From Kitasatospora phosalacinea (GTDB lineage: Bacteria > Actinomycetota > Actinomycetes > Streptomycetales > Streptomycetaceae): DNA of 64,000 nucleotides. The notes beneath the pieces were generated by a model. It worked only from the letters and a program-made list of their open reading frames with translations. It did not search any database and was not told the origin of the DNA. The position numbers and the translations under genes are program-made. Below, piece after piece: positions 50,609-59,168 of the stretch; the first letter of the stretch is position 1, and each line of letters opens with the position of its first letter. The stretch spans positions 1 through 64,000 of the forward strand of contig NZ_BSSA01000004.1 in assembly GCF_030268885.1 (NCBI RefSeq). Direction: 5' to 3'.

Positions 50609-52892
50609 GCGGCGGGGGTTCGAGCGGCTGCTCGGCCCAGATGGTCTTGCCGCCCCGGGTGTAGCGGCTGCCCCACCGCTCGGTCAGCTGGGCGACCAGG
50701 TACAGGCCGCGGCCGCCCTCGTCGGTGAGCCGGGCCCGGCGCATCCGCGGCTGGGTGGCGCTCGGGTCGGAGACCTCGCAGGTCAGCACCGAGGAGCGGA
50801 TCAGCCGCACCACCACCGGTCCGCCCGCGTACCGGATCGCGTTGGTGACCAGCTCGCTGAGCACCAGCTCGGTGGTGAACACCAGCGCCTCCAGCCCCCA
50901 CTCCTCGAGCGTCCGGGTGGCGGCCTCGCGGACCCCGGCGACGGCGGACGGGTCGGCGTCGATGGTCCACACCGCGGTGTCGGCGGCCGGGACGGGGGAC
51001 AGCCGGGCCAGCAGCAGCGTGACGTCGTCGCTGAGCCCGGCGGTGGACATCTCCGCGACGATCGCCCGCCCGGCCGCGGCCAGGTCGCCGCCGAGGTCGG
51101 CCTCGCCGAGCCGGGCGGCCAGCTGGGCCATGCCCTCGTCCAGGTCGCCGCCGCTGCCGCCGCCCTCGATCAGCCCGTCGGTGTACAGCGCCAGCACGCT
51201 GCCCGCGCGCAGCACGCACTCGGCCGCCTCGAACGGCAGGCCGCCGACGCCGAGCGGCGGGCCCGGGTTGACCGCCAGGTACTCGACCCGGCCGTCGGGG
51301 TGGACCAGGGCGGGCGGCGGGTGCCCGGCGCTGGCGGCCTGGCAGATCCCGGAGACCGGGTCGTAGACGGCGTACACGCAGGTCGCCCCGGAGGGGTCGG
51401 CGACGCCGCGTTCGCGCTCCTCCTCGCTGCCCTCGACGACCAGCTGGGAGACCAGGTCGTCCAGGTGCACCAGCAGTTCGTCGGGCTCCAGGTCGAGGTC
51501 GGCCAGGGTCCGCACGGCGGTGCGCAGCCGGCCCATGGTGGCGCTGGCCTGCAGTCCGTGCCCGACCACGTCCCCGGCGACCAGGGCGACCCGGGCGCCG
51601 GAGAGCGGGATGACGTCGAACCAGTCGCCGCCGACCCCGGTCGCGGTGTCGGTGGGCCGGTAGACGCTGGCGGTGGTGGCGGCGGGCACCACGGTCTCGG
51701 CGGGCGGCAGCAGCGAGCGCTGCAGGCCGACGGCGGCCCGGTGCTCGCGGGTGTAGCGCCGGGCGTTGTCCAGGGCGAGCGCGGCCCGGGCGGCGATCTC
51801 CCGCAGCAGTTCGAGGTCCTCGGCCTCGTACGGGCCCTCCTGGGCGCGGCGGCGCACGGTGACCCGGCCGAGCGGGCCGCCGCGGGCGTGCAGCGGGGCG
51901 CTCATCGACAGCGGCCCGGCGACGGCGGGGCCGTCGAGGCGTTCGTCGCCGAGCGGGCCGAGCGGGCGGGCGTCGGGGCCGGGCGGGCCCGCGGTGGCGG
52001 TGCGGCGGACGGCCAGTCGCCCGTCGGCGCCGGGCACCGGGTCGTCGCCGGTGAAGACCGCCTCGGCGATGTCCACCTCGGCGCGGCCGCCGAGGCCGGG
52101 CACCAGGACCCCGGCCAGGTCCTCGGCGGTGCCGACCACCGAGAGCGAGCCGCCGACGGCGGCGGTGGCCCGGTGCAGCACGTCGGCGCGCCGCCGGTAG
52201 CGGTGCAGCTCGGTGACGTCGCCGAACAGCGCGGTCACCCCGATCAGCGTCCCGTCGGGGGCCTGCAGCCGGAACGCCTGCACCTCCATGACCACGGCCG
52301 GGCCGGGGTCGTCCAGGGTGCGGATCGGCAGTTCGGCCCGCACCACCGGCTCCCCGCTGGCCAGCACGCCGCGCAGCACCGCCTCGGCGGCCGCGGCGTC
52401 CTCCGGCTGCAGGAAGTCGCCGAGCCGGTGCCCGGCCAGGTGCGCGGGCAGGCCGGTGTACGGGAGCAGGTGGGTGTTGGTGCGCAGCAGCCGCAGGTCG
52501 GTGTCGAAGAAGGCCAGGCCGAGCCGGTCCTGCAGGAACAGCTCCCGGGTGAACGCCTCGTCCTGGCGCCGCCGGGCGACGGTGTCGGCGGGGGTGGCCA
52601 GCACCAGGGCGCGGACCTCGCCGTGCTCGCCGGCCAGCGGCAGCACCTGGTAGGCGACCTCCAGCGCGGTGCCGTCGCCGGTGCGCAGCCGGACCTCGCC
52701 GGTCCGCCTGCCGAGGGCCCGGGCGTCGCCCGTGCCGTCGGCCAGCAGGTCGGCGGCGGGACGGCCGGTGACCTGGGCGGCGGACAGGCCGAGCAACTGC
52801 TCGGCGGCGGAGGTCCAGCCCACGACGCGTCCGTCGCCGTCGACCAGGGCCGCCGCGACGCCGTCGATGTTCGGCAACCGCCGACTGTCCAT
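50598..52892 (-). CDS. PAS-GAF-SpoIIE phosphatase with C-terminal HATPase domain
   Basis: A 764-residue cytoplasmic signalling protein. Order: PAS (1-~110, VAAALVDGDGRVVGWTSAAE), a second PAS (~120-230), GAF (~240-390), PP2C/SpoIIE phosphatase (~400-620, GGDWFDVIPLSGARVALVAG; metal Asp in ALYTDGLIEGGG and LSDDVTLLLAR), and an anti-sigma-like kinase domain (~640-764, FTTELVLSELVTNAIRYAGG, RGLYLVAQLTERWG). Such proteins control anti-sigma/antagonist partner-switching in streptomycetes. Its partners are not in the window. Start at 52892 chosen because the first PAS starts here; the frame continues upstream. Confidence 0.9.
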   Translation of the reverse strand: MDSRRLPNIDGVAAALVDGDGRVVGWTSAAEQLLGLSAAQVTGRPAADLLADGTGDARALGRRTGEVRLRTGDGTALEVAYQVLPLAGEHGEVRALVLATPADTVARRRQDEAFTRELFLQDRLGLAFFDTDLRLLRTNTHLLPYTGLPAHLAGHRLGDFLQPEDAAAAEAVLRGVLASGEPVVRAELPIRTLDDPGPAVVMEVQAFRLQAPDGTLIGVTALFGDVTELHRYRRRADVLHRATAAVGGSLSVVGTAEDLAGVLVPGLGGRAEVDIAEAVFTGDDPVPGADGRLAVRRTATAGPPGPDARPLGPLGDERLDGPAVAGPLSMSAPLHARGGPLGRVTVRRRAQEGPYEAEDLELLREIAARAALALDNARRYTREHRAAVGLQRSLLPPAETVVPAATTASVYRPTDTATGVGGDWFDVIPLSGARVALVAGDVVGHGLQASATMGRLRTAVRTLADLDLEPDELLVHLDDLVSQLVVEGSEEERERGVADPSGATCVYAVYDPVSGICQAASAGHPPPALVHPDGRVEYLAVNPGPPLGVGGLPFEAAECVLRAGSVLALYTDGLIEGGGSGGDLDEGMAQLAARLGEADLGGDLAAAGRAIVAEMSTAGLSDDVTLLLARLSPVPAADTAVWTIDADPSAVAGVREAATRTLEEWGLEALVFTTELVLSELVTNAIRYAGGPVVVRLIRSSVLTCEVSDPSATQPRMRRARLTDEGGRGLYLVAQLTERWGSRYTRGGKTIWAEQPLEPPPLSW

Positions 52893-52992
52893 GCGCTGCA
52901 CCTCGGGTGGGTGGTCCGGTTCCCCCATCTTCGGACGGTTCCCGGCGTCGCGCCATTGACACCCGGTCGGAAGTCCTGCCCGCGCACACCCA

Positions 52993-53018
52993 TTGACTCC
53001 CCCCATTGGTCTAGTCCA
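52993..53018 (+). promoter_or_regulatory. promoter -35 and DasR-like site of the beta-helix gene
   Basis: A -35 TTGACT (52993-52998) is followed by TGGTCTAGTCCA (53007-53018), which matches 11 of 12 bases of the DasR core TGGTCTAGACCA (dre site). A repressor here would cover the promoter spacer and -10 area. DasR answers to glucosamine-6-phosphate and controls chitin and GlcNAc genes. The -10 itself is not clear. Confidence 0.5.
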
Positions 53019-53073
53019 CATTGGCCGTGCACCCGCCCCGAACCGCTCTTCCCCCCACACCGGAGCGACCGTC

Positions 53074-54552
53074 ATGACACACCGCCCCCACCGCGGCGCC
53101 GCCGCGGCCGGCGCCCTCGCCCTGGGCTCGGCCGTCCTCGCGCTGCTGCCCGCCCAGGCCGGCGCGGCCACCGAACTCCTCGTCAACGGCGGCTTCGAGT
53201 CCGCCTCGCTCTCCCCCTGGACGTGCACCGGCACCGCCGCCACCACCACCTCCGCCCCGCACTCCGGCACCGCCGCGCTGACCGCCTCCCCCGGCTCCGC
53301 GGACCTCGCCCCGTGCACCCAGGGCGTCACCGTCCAGCCGAACACCGGCTACACCCTGACCGCCTGGGTGAAGGGCCCGTACGTCACCCTCGCGGCCTCC
53401 GGCACCGGCGTGTCCACCTCCACCTGGGCGAACGCCCCCGGCTGGACGCAGCTCACCCGCACCTTCACCACCGGCCCGAACACCACCCGGGTCACCGTCG
53501 CGCTGAGCGGCTGGTACGGCAGCCCCTACCAGGCCGACGACGTCTCGCTGACCGCCACCGGCGCCGCCCCGACCTCGCCCCCGCCCGCCTCGGCCTCCCC
53601 CACGCCCTCCGCGCCGGTCAGCACCCCCGGCCAGAACGACGCCACCCTCTCCCCGCCCCCGGCGGACACCGTCCGGGTCTCCACCGCCAAGGAGCTCCAG
53701 GCCGCCCTGAGCGCCGCCGTCCCCGGCCGCACCATCCAGCTCGCCGACGGCACCTACACCGGCAACTTCAAGATCACCACGGCGGGCACCGCCGCCGCCC
53801 GGATCACCCTGACCGGCTCCCCGAACGCCGTCCTCACCACCTCCACCGGCGGCGGCTACGGCCTCTCGCTGGCCGGCGCCCCGTACTGGACCGTCCGGGG
53901 CGTCACCGTCACCAACGCCCAGAAGGGCATCGTGGTCGACGCCTCGGACCACGTGGTGCTCGACGGGGTGACGGTCCACCACACCACCATGGAGGGCGTG
54001 CACTTCCGCAACTCCTCCAGCTACGGCGTGCTGCGCAACTCCACGGTGCACGACACCGGCACCGCCCACGACGGCAAGGGCGAGGGCGTGTACGTCGGCA
54101 CCGCCAACACGCTCACCGACCACAGCGACCACGTGCAGATCCTGAACAACACCATCGGCCCGAACATCGGCGGCGAGAACGTCGACCTCAAGGAGGGCAC
54201 CACGGGCGGCCTGGTCTCCGGCAACCGCTTCGACGGCAACGGCCTGACGAACGTCAACTACGACGACTCCTGGGTCGACGTGAAGGGCAACGGCTACGTC
54301 ATCGAGAACAACACCGGCGTGCACACCCTGAACGACGGCTACCAGACCCACACCCAGCAGCCCGGCTGGGGCTGCGGCACCGTCTTCCGCGGCAACACCT
54401 CCGACCTGACCGGCGCCACCGGCACCGCCCCCGCCAAGTACGCGATCGACGTCACCAACTACGACGCCACCGCCTGCCCCGTCACCGTCACCGCCGACAA
54501 CACCGCCACCGGCCCCGCCGCCCTCACCAACCCCGGCGTCCCGGTGGGCTGA
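53074..54552 (+). CDS. secreted right-handed beta-helix protein with N-terminal carbohydrate-binding domain
   Basis: A 492-residue secreted protein. Signal peptide: GAAAAGALALGSAVLALLPAQAGA. Residues ~30-165 are CBM-like (ELLVNGGFESASLSPWTCTG, YTLTAWVKGPYVTLAA). A Pro/Ser/Thr linker follows (PTSPPPASASPTPSAPVS), then a pectate-lyase-type parallel beta-helix (~200-492) with repeats such as HVVLDGVTVHHTTMEGVHFR and NVDLKEGTTGGLVSGNRFDG. It is likely to bind or cleave an acidic polysaccharide; the catalytic residues cannot be named. An ATG at 53074 gives a good signal peptide. Confidence 0.88.
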   Translation: MTHRPHRGAAAAGALALGSAVLALLPAQAGAATELLVNGGFESASLSPWTCTGTAATTTSAPHSGTAALTASPGSADLAPCTQGVTVQPNTGYTLTAWVKGPYVTLAASGTGVSTSTWANAPGWTQLTRTFTTGPNTTRVTVALSGWYGSPYQADDVSLTATGAAPTSPPPASASPTPSAPVSTPGQNDATLSPPPADTVRVSTAKELQAALSAAVPGRTIQLADGTYTGNFKITTAGTAAARITLTGSPNAVLTTSTGGGYGLSLAGAPYWTVRGVTVTNAQKGIVVDASDHVVLDGVTVHHTTMEGVHFRNSSSYGVLRNSTVHDTGTAHDGKGEGVYVGTANTLTDHSDHVQILNNTIGPNIGGENVDLKEGTTGGLVSGNRFDGNGLTNVNYDDSWVDVKGNGYVIENNTGVHTLNDGYQTHTQQPGWGCGTVFRGNTSDLTGATGTAPAKYAIDVTNYDATACPVTVTADNTATGPAALTNPGVPVG

Positions 54553-54594
54553 CCCTCCGTCCGGGATCCGCGCCGACCGGCGAGAATGGTCGGC

Positions 54595-55350
54595 ATGGAT
54601 CTCGGACTCAAGGACAAGGTGTACGTGGTCACCGGCGCGACCCGGGGACTCGGCCACGCCACCGCGCAGCAACTGGTCGCCGAAGGCGCCAAGGTGGTCG
54701 TCACCGGCCGCACCGAGGCAGCGGCCACCGCCGCCGCGGACGCCCTGGGCGGGGACGCCCACGGCGTCGGCGCGGACAACGCCGACCCGGCCACCCCGCA
54801 GCGCCTGGTCGACGCCGCCCGCAGCCGCTTCGGCGGCTTCGACGGCATCCTGATCAGCGTCGGCGGGCCCAGCGCGGGCCCGGTCGCCACCGCCACCGAC
54901 GAGGCCTGGCGCACCGCGTTCGACTCCGTCTTCCTCGGCGCCCTCCGCCTGGCCCGCACCGCCGCCGAGCACCTCCCCGCCGGGGGCGTCATCGCCTTCG
55001 TGCTCTCCACCTCGGTCCGCCAGCCCATCCCCGGCCTCGGCATCTCCAACGGCCTGCGCCCGGGCCTCGCCATGGCCGCCAAGACCCTCGCCGACGAACT
55101 CGGCCCCCGCGGCATCCGCGTCCTCGGCCTGCTCCCCGGCCGCATCGACACCGACCGCGTCCGCGAACTCGACGCCCTCGCCCCCGACCCGGCCACCGCC
55201 CGCGAGACGGCGGCCGCCGCCATCCCGCTGCGCCGCTACGGCACCCCCGAGGAGTTCGGCCGCACCGCCGCCTTCCTGCTCTCCCCCGCCGCCTCCTACC
55301 TCACCGGCCTGATGCTCCCCGTCGACGGCGGCGCCACCCGCGGCCTGTAG
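54595..55350 (+). CDS. short-chain dehydrogenase/reductase
   Basis: A 251-residue SDR: TGATRGLGHATAQQL cofactor motif and DGILISVGGPSAGPVA, with a C-terminal TGLMLPVDGGATRGL. The usual YxxxK is not obvious: the catalytic region reads FVLSTSVRQPIPGLGISNGLRPGL, in which the Tyr is replaced by Leu/Ile-type residues, as in a known divergent SDR subgroup of 3-oxoacyl reductase-like proteins. ATG at 54595 is preferred over 54586 because MDLGLKDKVYVVTGA is the family start. Confidence 0.82.
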   Translation: MDLGLKDKVYVVTGATRGLGHATAQQLVAEGAKVVVTGRTEAAATAAADALGGDAHGVGADNADPATPQRLVDAARSRFGGFDGILISVGGPSAGPVATATDEAWRTAFDSVFLGALRLARTAAEHLPAGGVIAFVLSTSVRQPIPGLGISNGLRPGLAMAAKTLADELGPRGIRVLGLLPGRIDTDRVRELDALAPDPATARETAAAAIPLRRYGTPEEFGRTAAFLLSPAASYLTGLMLPVDGGATRGL

Positions 55351-55371
55351 GCCCTGCGGGCGCAGCCGGGG

Positions 55372-55411
55372 GCGCGGGGAACTGCACGGCCGGTCGCGCC
55401 GTTCCCCGCGC
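55372..55411. repeat. GGGGAAC-type inverted repeat, convergent gene ends
   Basis: GCGCGGGGAAC (55372-55382) pairs perfectly with GTTCCCCGCGC (55401-55411) across an 18-base loop. Its core (GCGCGGGGAACTGC) is like the recurrent hairpin that streptomycete genomes carry between convergent genes. It is here between the SDR and amaP and may terminate both. Confidence 0.65.
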
Positions 55412-56046
55412 TACCGGACCCGCGGGGCCTTCTTGCGGGACCGCTCCTTGCGGACCTTCGCACCGCGCAGGCGCAGCTGGGCGGGCAGCACGGCCAGGCC
55501 CAGGGAGCGGCGGGCGTGCTCGACCGGGCCGGCGCGGTAGGCGGTGACCAGGGCACCGGTGTCGGCGCCGGGGGCGAGCCGCACGGCGGTGCGCACCTCG
55601 GGGCGGCGGGCCGCGCCGGTGACCTTGACGGTGACCCGCTCGACGTCCGGGAGGGCGACCGTCTCGGCCTCGATCGCCTCCTCGACGGCCCGGCTGCGCA
55701 CGTGCAGGGCGAAGTGCGGTTGGCCGGGCGCCGCGGGCGAGGGCAGGTCGACCCCGGCGGGGCCGCCGCGGCGCAGTTGGGAGAACAGCCACCACAGGCA
55801 GCCGACGACCACCAGCGCGGGGACGGCGATCGCCACCGGCCACCACCAGTCGCGGTCGCTCCAGCGGGTGCGGCTGGCCGCGCTGAGCACGGGCTGGTCG
55901 GGCGAGGTGAGCGGCCACCAGTCGGGCGGGGTGACGCCGAGGTGCCGGTAGGCGTCGAGCCCGCCGAGCAGCACCAGCGCCCCGCCGGCCAGCAGACCGA
56001 GTCCGACCAGGCCCAGGACGGTGCGGTTGACGGCGCGTCGACTCAT
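55411..56046 (-). CDS. amaP: alkaline shock response membrane anchor protein
   Basis: A 211-residue protein with two membrane helices (TVLGLVGLGLLAGGALVLLGGL, split; and WWPVAIAVPALVVVGCLWWLF) and a C-terminal cytoplasmic Asp23-like domain (EETVALPDVERVTVKVTGAA). In Gram-positives AmaP anchors Asp23 at the membrane. The start overlaps the stop of the preceding gene (ATGA), the last link of a five-gene envelope-stress operon. Confidence 0.8.
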   Translation of the reverse strand: MSRRAVNRTVLGLVGLGLLAGGALVLLGGLDAYRHLGVTPPDWWPLTSPDQPVLSAASRTRWSDRDWWWPVAIAVPALVVVGCLWWLFSQLRRGGPAGVDLPSPAAPGQPHFALHVRSRAVEEAIEAETVALPDVERVTVKVTGAARRPEVRTAVRLAPGADTGALVTAYRAGPVEHARRSLGLAVLPAQLRLRGAKVRKERSRKKAPRVR

Positions 56047-56687
56047 CGGGGCGGCTCCAGCTCGGCGAGTTCCCGGCGGTGGTGGCGTTCGTGCACCGCC
56101 CTGGTGCGGACGTCCAGGCGGTGCGGGGCGGCCAGCGGGACGCGGGCCAGCTCGGCCCGCAGCTCGCGCTCCGCGCCGGCCGGGTCGGTGGTGCCGGTCA
56201 GGGTGACCCGGGTGCGCCGACGGCCGACCTTCACCTGCCAGGAGTGCACGTCGGGGCGCTGCTGGGCGCGCCGGGCGATCAGCGCGGCGACGGCCCTGCG
56301 GTGGATCGCCGCCCCGCGCGGCTCCAGCGCGAGCCAGCCGCGCAGGCCGCGGGCGAACGCCAGCCACAGCAGGAGCAGGCCGAGCACGACCGCGCCGCCC
56401 GCGATGCCGAGCACCCACGGGTCGTCCAGGTGCCGGGTGGCGAGCTGCTGCGACAGCTCCCGCCGCCACGGCCTGGCCTGCCCGCCCGCCCGCACCGCCA
56501 CCACGTCGTACAGCAGCGTTCCGGCCGCCACCAGCAGCACCGCCACCACCAGCGCGGTCGGCACCGCCCGCTCGGAGCGCAGCCACCGCCCGGCCCGTCG
56601 CCGCCTGCCGTCCACCTCGCTCGGCCCGCTCCCGTGCGCCGGCCCCGGTACGGGCTCCGCCGCGGGCCCGGGCTGCGACCCGGTCAT
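56043..56687 (-). CDS. DUF6286 membrane protein of the Asp23/AmaP operon
   Basis: A 214-residue protein with two helices (VPTALVVAVLLVAAGTLLYDVV, split; and VLGIAGGAVVLGLLLLWLAFA) and a cytoplasmic basic domain (HSWQVKVGRRRTRVTLTGTT). It carries the pattern of the DUF6286 proteins found with Asp23 and AmaP in streptomycetes. Overlaps both neighbours by ATGA. Function unknown. Confidence 0.75.
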   Translation of the reverse strand: MTGSQPGPAAEPVPGPAHGSGPSEVDGRRRRAGRWLRSERAVPTALVVAVLLVAAGTLLYDVVAVRAGGQARPWRRELSQQLATRHLDDPWVLGIAGGAVVLGLLLLWLAFARGLRGWLALEPRGAAIHRRAVAALIARRAQQRPDVHSWQVKVGRRRTRVTLTGTTDPAGAERELRAELARVPLAAPHRLDVRTRAVHERHHRRELAELEPPR

Positions 56688-57016
56688 CCGGCGGCCGCCG
56701 GGTGCAGGCGGTCCACGACCACGTCCGCCCCGGTCACCGGCGTGCCGGTGAGTTCGGTGACGGTGCGGCAGGCCGCGTCGCGCGCCGTGCGGGCGAGGGT
56801 GCCGACGTCGGACGGGAACGGCAGTTCCAGGTGCAGCGTCAGCCGGACCCGGCCGTGCGAGAGCAGCGCCGAGACCTTCGGGTACGGGCCCGACCCCGGC
56901 CGGCCCTGCCAGGCCGGGGCGAGCGCGTCGGCGGCGGCGCGTGCCGCGATCCGCCGGTACACCCGGTCCGCGACCCGCTCGCCGCCGCGCTGCGCGACCA
57001 CCCCCGGCCCGGCCAT
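56684..57016 (-). CDS. small Asp23-like protein
   Basis: A 110-residue protein with a single Asp23/Gls24-like fold: PKVSALLSHGRVRLTLHLEL, then TARDAACRTVTELTGTPVTG and a short VDRL end. It lacks a membrane helix. Second Asp23-type gene of the operon, between the DUF2273 and DUF6286 genes. A role as an Asp23 partner is inferred from position. Confidence 0.72.
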   Translation of the reverse strand: MAGPGVVAQRGGERVADRVYRRIAARAAADALAPAWQGRPGSGPYPKVSALLSHGRVRLTLHLELPFPSDVGTLARTARDAACRTVTELTGTPVTGADVVVDRLHPAAAG

Positions 57017-57207
57017 CAGCGCCGCCGGTCCCGGCCGCGCAGCAGGTCGCCGAGGTCACCGAGTTCGATGTCCCCCTCGATCAGCCGCCCGACCACGAAG
57101 CCGACCGCCCCGAGCGCCGCCACCAGCAGGAACGCACCGAACCCGCCGAAGTAGCCGGCGAAGCCCAGGGCCATGCCCGTGAGCAAGCCCATCAACGCCA
57201 GGTTCAT
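57016..57207 (-). CDS. DUF2273-like small membrane protein
   Basis: A 63-residue protein with two glycine-rich helices (LALMGLLTGMALGFAGYF and FGAFLLVAALGAVGFVVG) and a charged tail (EGDIELGDLGDLLRGRD). ATG at 57207 chosen because AAGGAG lies six bases upstream; an earlier ATG at 57240 lacks this. DUF2273 proteins accompany AmaP and Asp23. The stop overlaps the next start by one base (TGATG). Confidence 0.75.
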   Translation of the reverse strand: MNLALMGLLTGMALGFAGYFGGFGAFLLVAALGAVGFVVGRLIEGDIELGDLGDLLRGRDRRR

Positions 57208-57256
57208 CCACTGCTCCTTCGCGATCCTGCTGCTCGGCACTCCGGACGGTCACGAC

Positions 57257-57739
57257 TCACTGCACGCGGGGGCGCTTGCCGGAGGACTGGGAGTCCTCCT
57301 CCTCGTCCTCGTCGGGGTCGTCGGGCAGGTGGACGTCGTTCACGGAGATGTTCACCTCGACCACCTCCAGGCCGGTCATCCGCTCGACCGCCTCGATGAT
57401 GTTCGCCCGCACCTCGGAGGCCAGCCGGGGGATCACCACCCCGTACTCGACCACCAGCGCGATGTCGATGGCGGCCTGCTTCTCGCCGACCTCCGCCTTG
57501 ATCCCGCGTCCGACACCGGACTTCGAACTCGAACCCGGCACCCGGTCCCGCATCGCCCCGAAGGTCCGGGAGAAGCCCGAACCCAGGGCGTGGATGCCCG
57601 AGACCTCCCGGGCGGCCATGCCGGCGATCTTCTCCACCACGCCGACGGCGAGGGAGGTGCTGCCGCGCTCACCGGGCGGCCGCTTCTCCGGCGCGTCCTT
57701 CTGCAGGTCGGCGGGGGTGGGGGTGTGGGGCTGCGTCAT
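57257..57739 (-). CDS. Asp23/Gls24 family envelope stress protein
   Basis: A 160-residue cytoplasmic protein with the Asp23 core: SLAVGVVEKIAGMAAREVSG, IDIALVVEYGVVIPRLASEV, VRANIIEAVERMTGLEVVEV and NISVNDVHLP. The acidic tail (PDDPDEDEEEDSQSSGKRP) is disordered. Asp23-type proteins associate with the membrane through AmaP. ATG at 57739 with AGGAG seven bases upstream. First gene of the operon; its upstream region has a TATAGC box reading minus. Confidence 0.9.
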   Translation of the reverse strand: MTQPHTPTPADLQKDAPEKRPPGERGSTSLAVGVVEKIAGMAAREVSGIHALGSGFSRTFGAMRDRVPGSSSKSGVGRGIKAEVGEKQAAIDIALVVEYGVVIPRLASEVRANIIEAVERMTGLEVVEVNISVNDVHLPDDPDEDEEEDSQSSGKRPRVQ

Positions 57740-57836
57740 CTCGGGTCTCCTGACGTTCGACACCAGCTATATCGCAAATCACCCCAACCCTGACATTGCG
57801 CCACGCGAGCCGCACCACAAGTGCGTACAGACAGGT

Positions 57837-57865
57837 GGGGGCGCACCCCGATCGGGTGCGCCCCC
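57837..57865 (-). terminator. enoyl-CoA hydratase terminator
   Basis: Perfect 12-base stem GGGGGCGCACCC (57837-57848) with its complement (57854-57865), five-base loop, 18 bases past the stop. Confidence 0.82.
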
Positions 57866-57882
57866 TGGCCCGGCTCCCGCCG

Positions 57883-58683
57883 TCAGCGGCCCGCGAGGTC
57901 GCGGAGGCGGCGCGCCTGCGCCTCGCGCTCCGCGGCGCGCTGCTGGTCGTAGGTGCGGTCGATGGCGCCGCGGAGCAGGGCCTTGGTCTCGATGACGGCG
58001 CCGCGGGGGGCGGCGAGGAGGGCGGCGGCCAGGTCGGCGGCGGCGGCGGGCAGGTCGGTCGCGGGGACGGCGAGGTTGGCCAGGCCGGTGGCGACGGCCT
58101 CCTCGGCGCCGACCCGGCGGCCGGTGGCGCAGATCTCCAGGGCGCGGGCGTAGCCGACGAGTTCGGTGAGGGGCTTGGTGCCGGCGAGGTCGGGGACCAG
58201 GCCGAGGGAGGTCTCCTTCATGGCGAACTGGACGTCCTCGGCGACGATCCGCAGGTCGCAGGCGAGGGCGAGCTGGAAGCCCGCGCCGACCGCGTGGCCC
58301 TGGACGGCGGCGATGCTGACCAGGTCGTTGCGGCGCCACCAGGTGAAGGCCTCCTGGTAGAAGGCGATGGTGGCGTCGAGCTCGGCGTCGGCGGAGGCGG
58401 CGAGCTGCAGGAAGCCGGTCTCGCCGGGGATGCCCTCGGGGGTGAACATGGCGCGGTCGAGGCCGGCCGAGAAGGAGCTGCCCTCGCCGCGGAGCAGGAC
58501 GACCCGGACGCTGCCGGGCAGGGCGCGGCCGACCGCGGCGAGGGCGCGCCACATCGCGGGGGTCTGGGCGTTGCGGCGGGCCGGGTCACAGAGGGTGACG
58601 GTGGCGAGTTCGCCGTCGAGGTCGAGGCGGACGCCCGCCTTCTCCCACTCGGTGCGGTCGGCGTCGGGGATCTCGGTGGTCAT
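57883..58683 (-). CDS. enoyl-CoA hydratase/isomerase family protein
   Basis: A 266-residue crotonase-fold protein: SSFSAGLDRAMF (first half of the oxyanion hole), VQGHAVGAGFQLALACDLRI, and ETSLGLVPDLAGTKPLTELVG. The Glu of the hydratase pair seen in FAMKETSLGLVPDLAG is present, the other not clear, so the exact reaction is open. A short inverted repeat lies upstream and could be the site of a fatty-acid regulator. Confidence 0.87.
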   Translation of the reverse strand: MTTEIPDADRTEWEKAGVRLDLDGELATVTLCDPARRNAQTPAMWRALAAVGRALPGSVRVVLLRGEGSSFSAGLDRAMFTPEGIPGETGFLQLAASADAELDATIAFYQEAFTWWRRNDLVSIAAVQGHAVGAGFQLALACDLRIVAEDVQFAMKETSLGLVPDLAGTKPLTELVGYARALEICATGRRVGAEEAVATGLANLAVPATDLPAAAADLAAALLAAPRGAVIETKALLRGAIDRTYDQQRAAEREAQARRLRDLAGR

Positions 58684-58733
58684 GGCGGGCTACCTTCCAG
58701 CGGCGGGGCGGGGCGCCCGCCGACCCCGACGGG

Positions 58734-58748
58734 CTACTGGAGGGTAAC
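58734..58748. promoter_or_regulatory. possible operator upstream of the enoyl-CoA hydratase gene
   Basis: CTACTGGAGGGTAAC has imperfect dyad TACT-N4-GGTA. Similar TTAC/GTAA dyads are seen upstream of acyl-CoA metabolism genes in actinobacteria under TetR-type control. The match is short and could be chance. Confidence 0.25.
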
Positions 58749-58934
58749 AAAGGCTCCGGCGCGCGTACAGGCACCTTCGCCGACCGTCGCGGAGGCGCCC
58801 GGAAACGACGGTCGGCGGCTCGGGAGTGACCCGGCCGCCGATCCGTTGCGGAGCGTCGTGCATGGCGAGCAGCGTGCTGGTGGGCGTGGGCGGCCGGGGC
58901 TGCTCGGGTGCCGCCCGCCCGGAGTGACGGACCG

Positions 58935-59168
58935 TCAGGAACCGGCAGCGGCAGCGGTCTTGCCCTTGCCGCGGGTGGCGCCGCCACGGCCCCGGAGGTT
59001 GACCCCGGACTCGCTGAGCATCCGGTGGACGAAGCCGTAGGACCGGCCCGTCTCCTCCGCGAGGGCCCGAATGCTCGCCCCGGAGTCGTACTTCTTCTTG
59101 AGATCGGCCGCGAGCTTCTCACGCGCGGCACCTGTCACCCGGCTGCCCTTTTTCAGAGTCTCGGCCAC
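58935..59168 (-). CDS. small helix-turn-helix protein
   Basis: A 77-residue protein: basic N-terminus (AETLKKGSRVTGAAREKL), an HTH in SGASIRALAEETGRSYGFVH followed by RMLSESGV, and a Gly/Arg/Lys tail. The pattern is a resolvase-like/sigma-4-like HTH, conserved in streptomycetes. GTG at 59168 with AGGAGG five bases upstream is preferred; an earlier ATG at 59234 adds 22 residues. Its role is unknown. Confidence 0.78.
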   Translation of the reverse strand: MAETLKKGSRVTGAAREKLAADLKKKYDSGASIRALAEETGRSYGFVHRMLSESGVNLRGRGGATRGKGKTAAAAGS

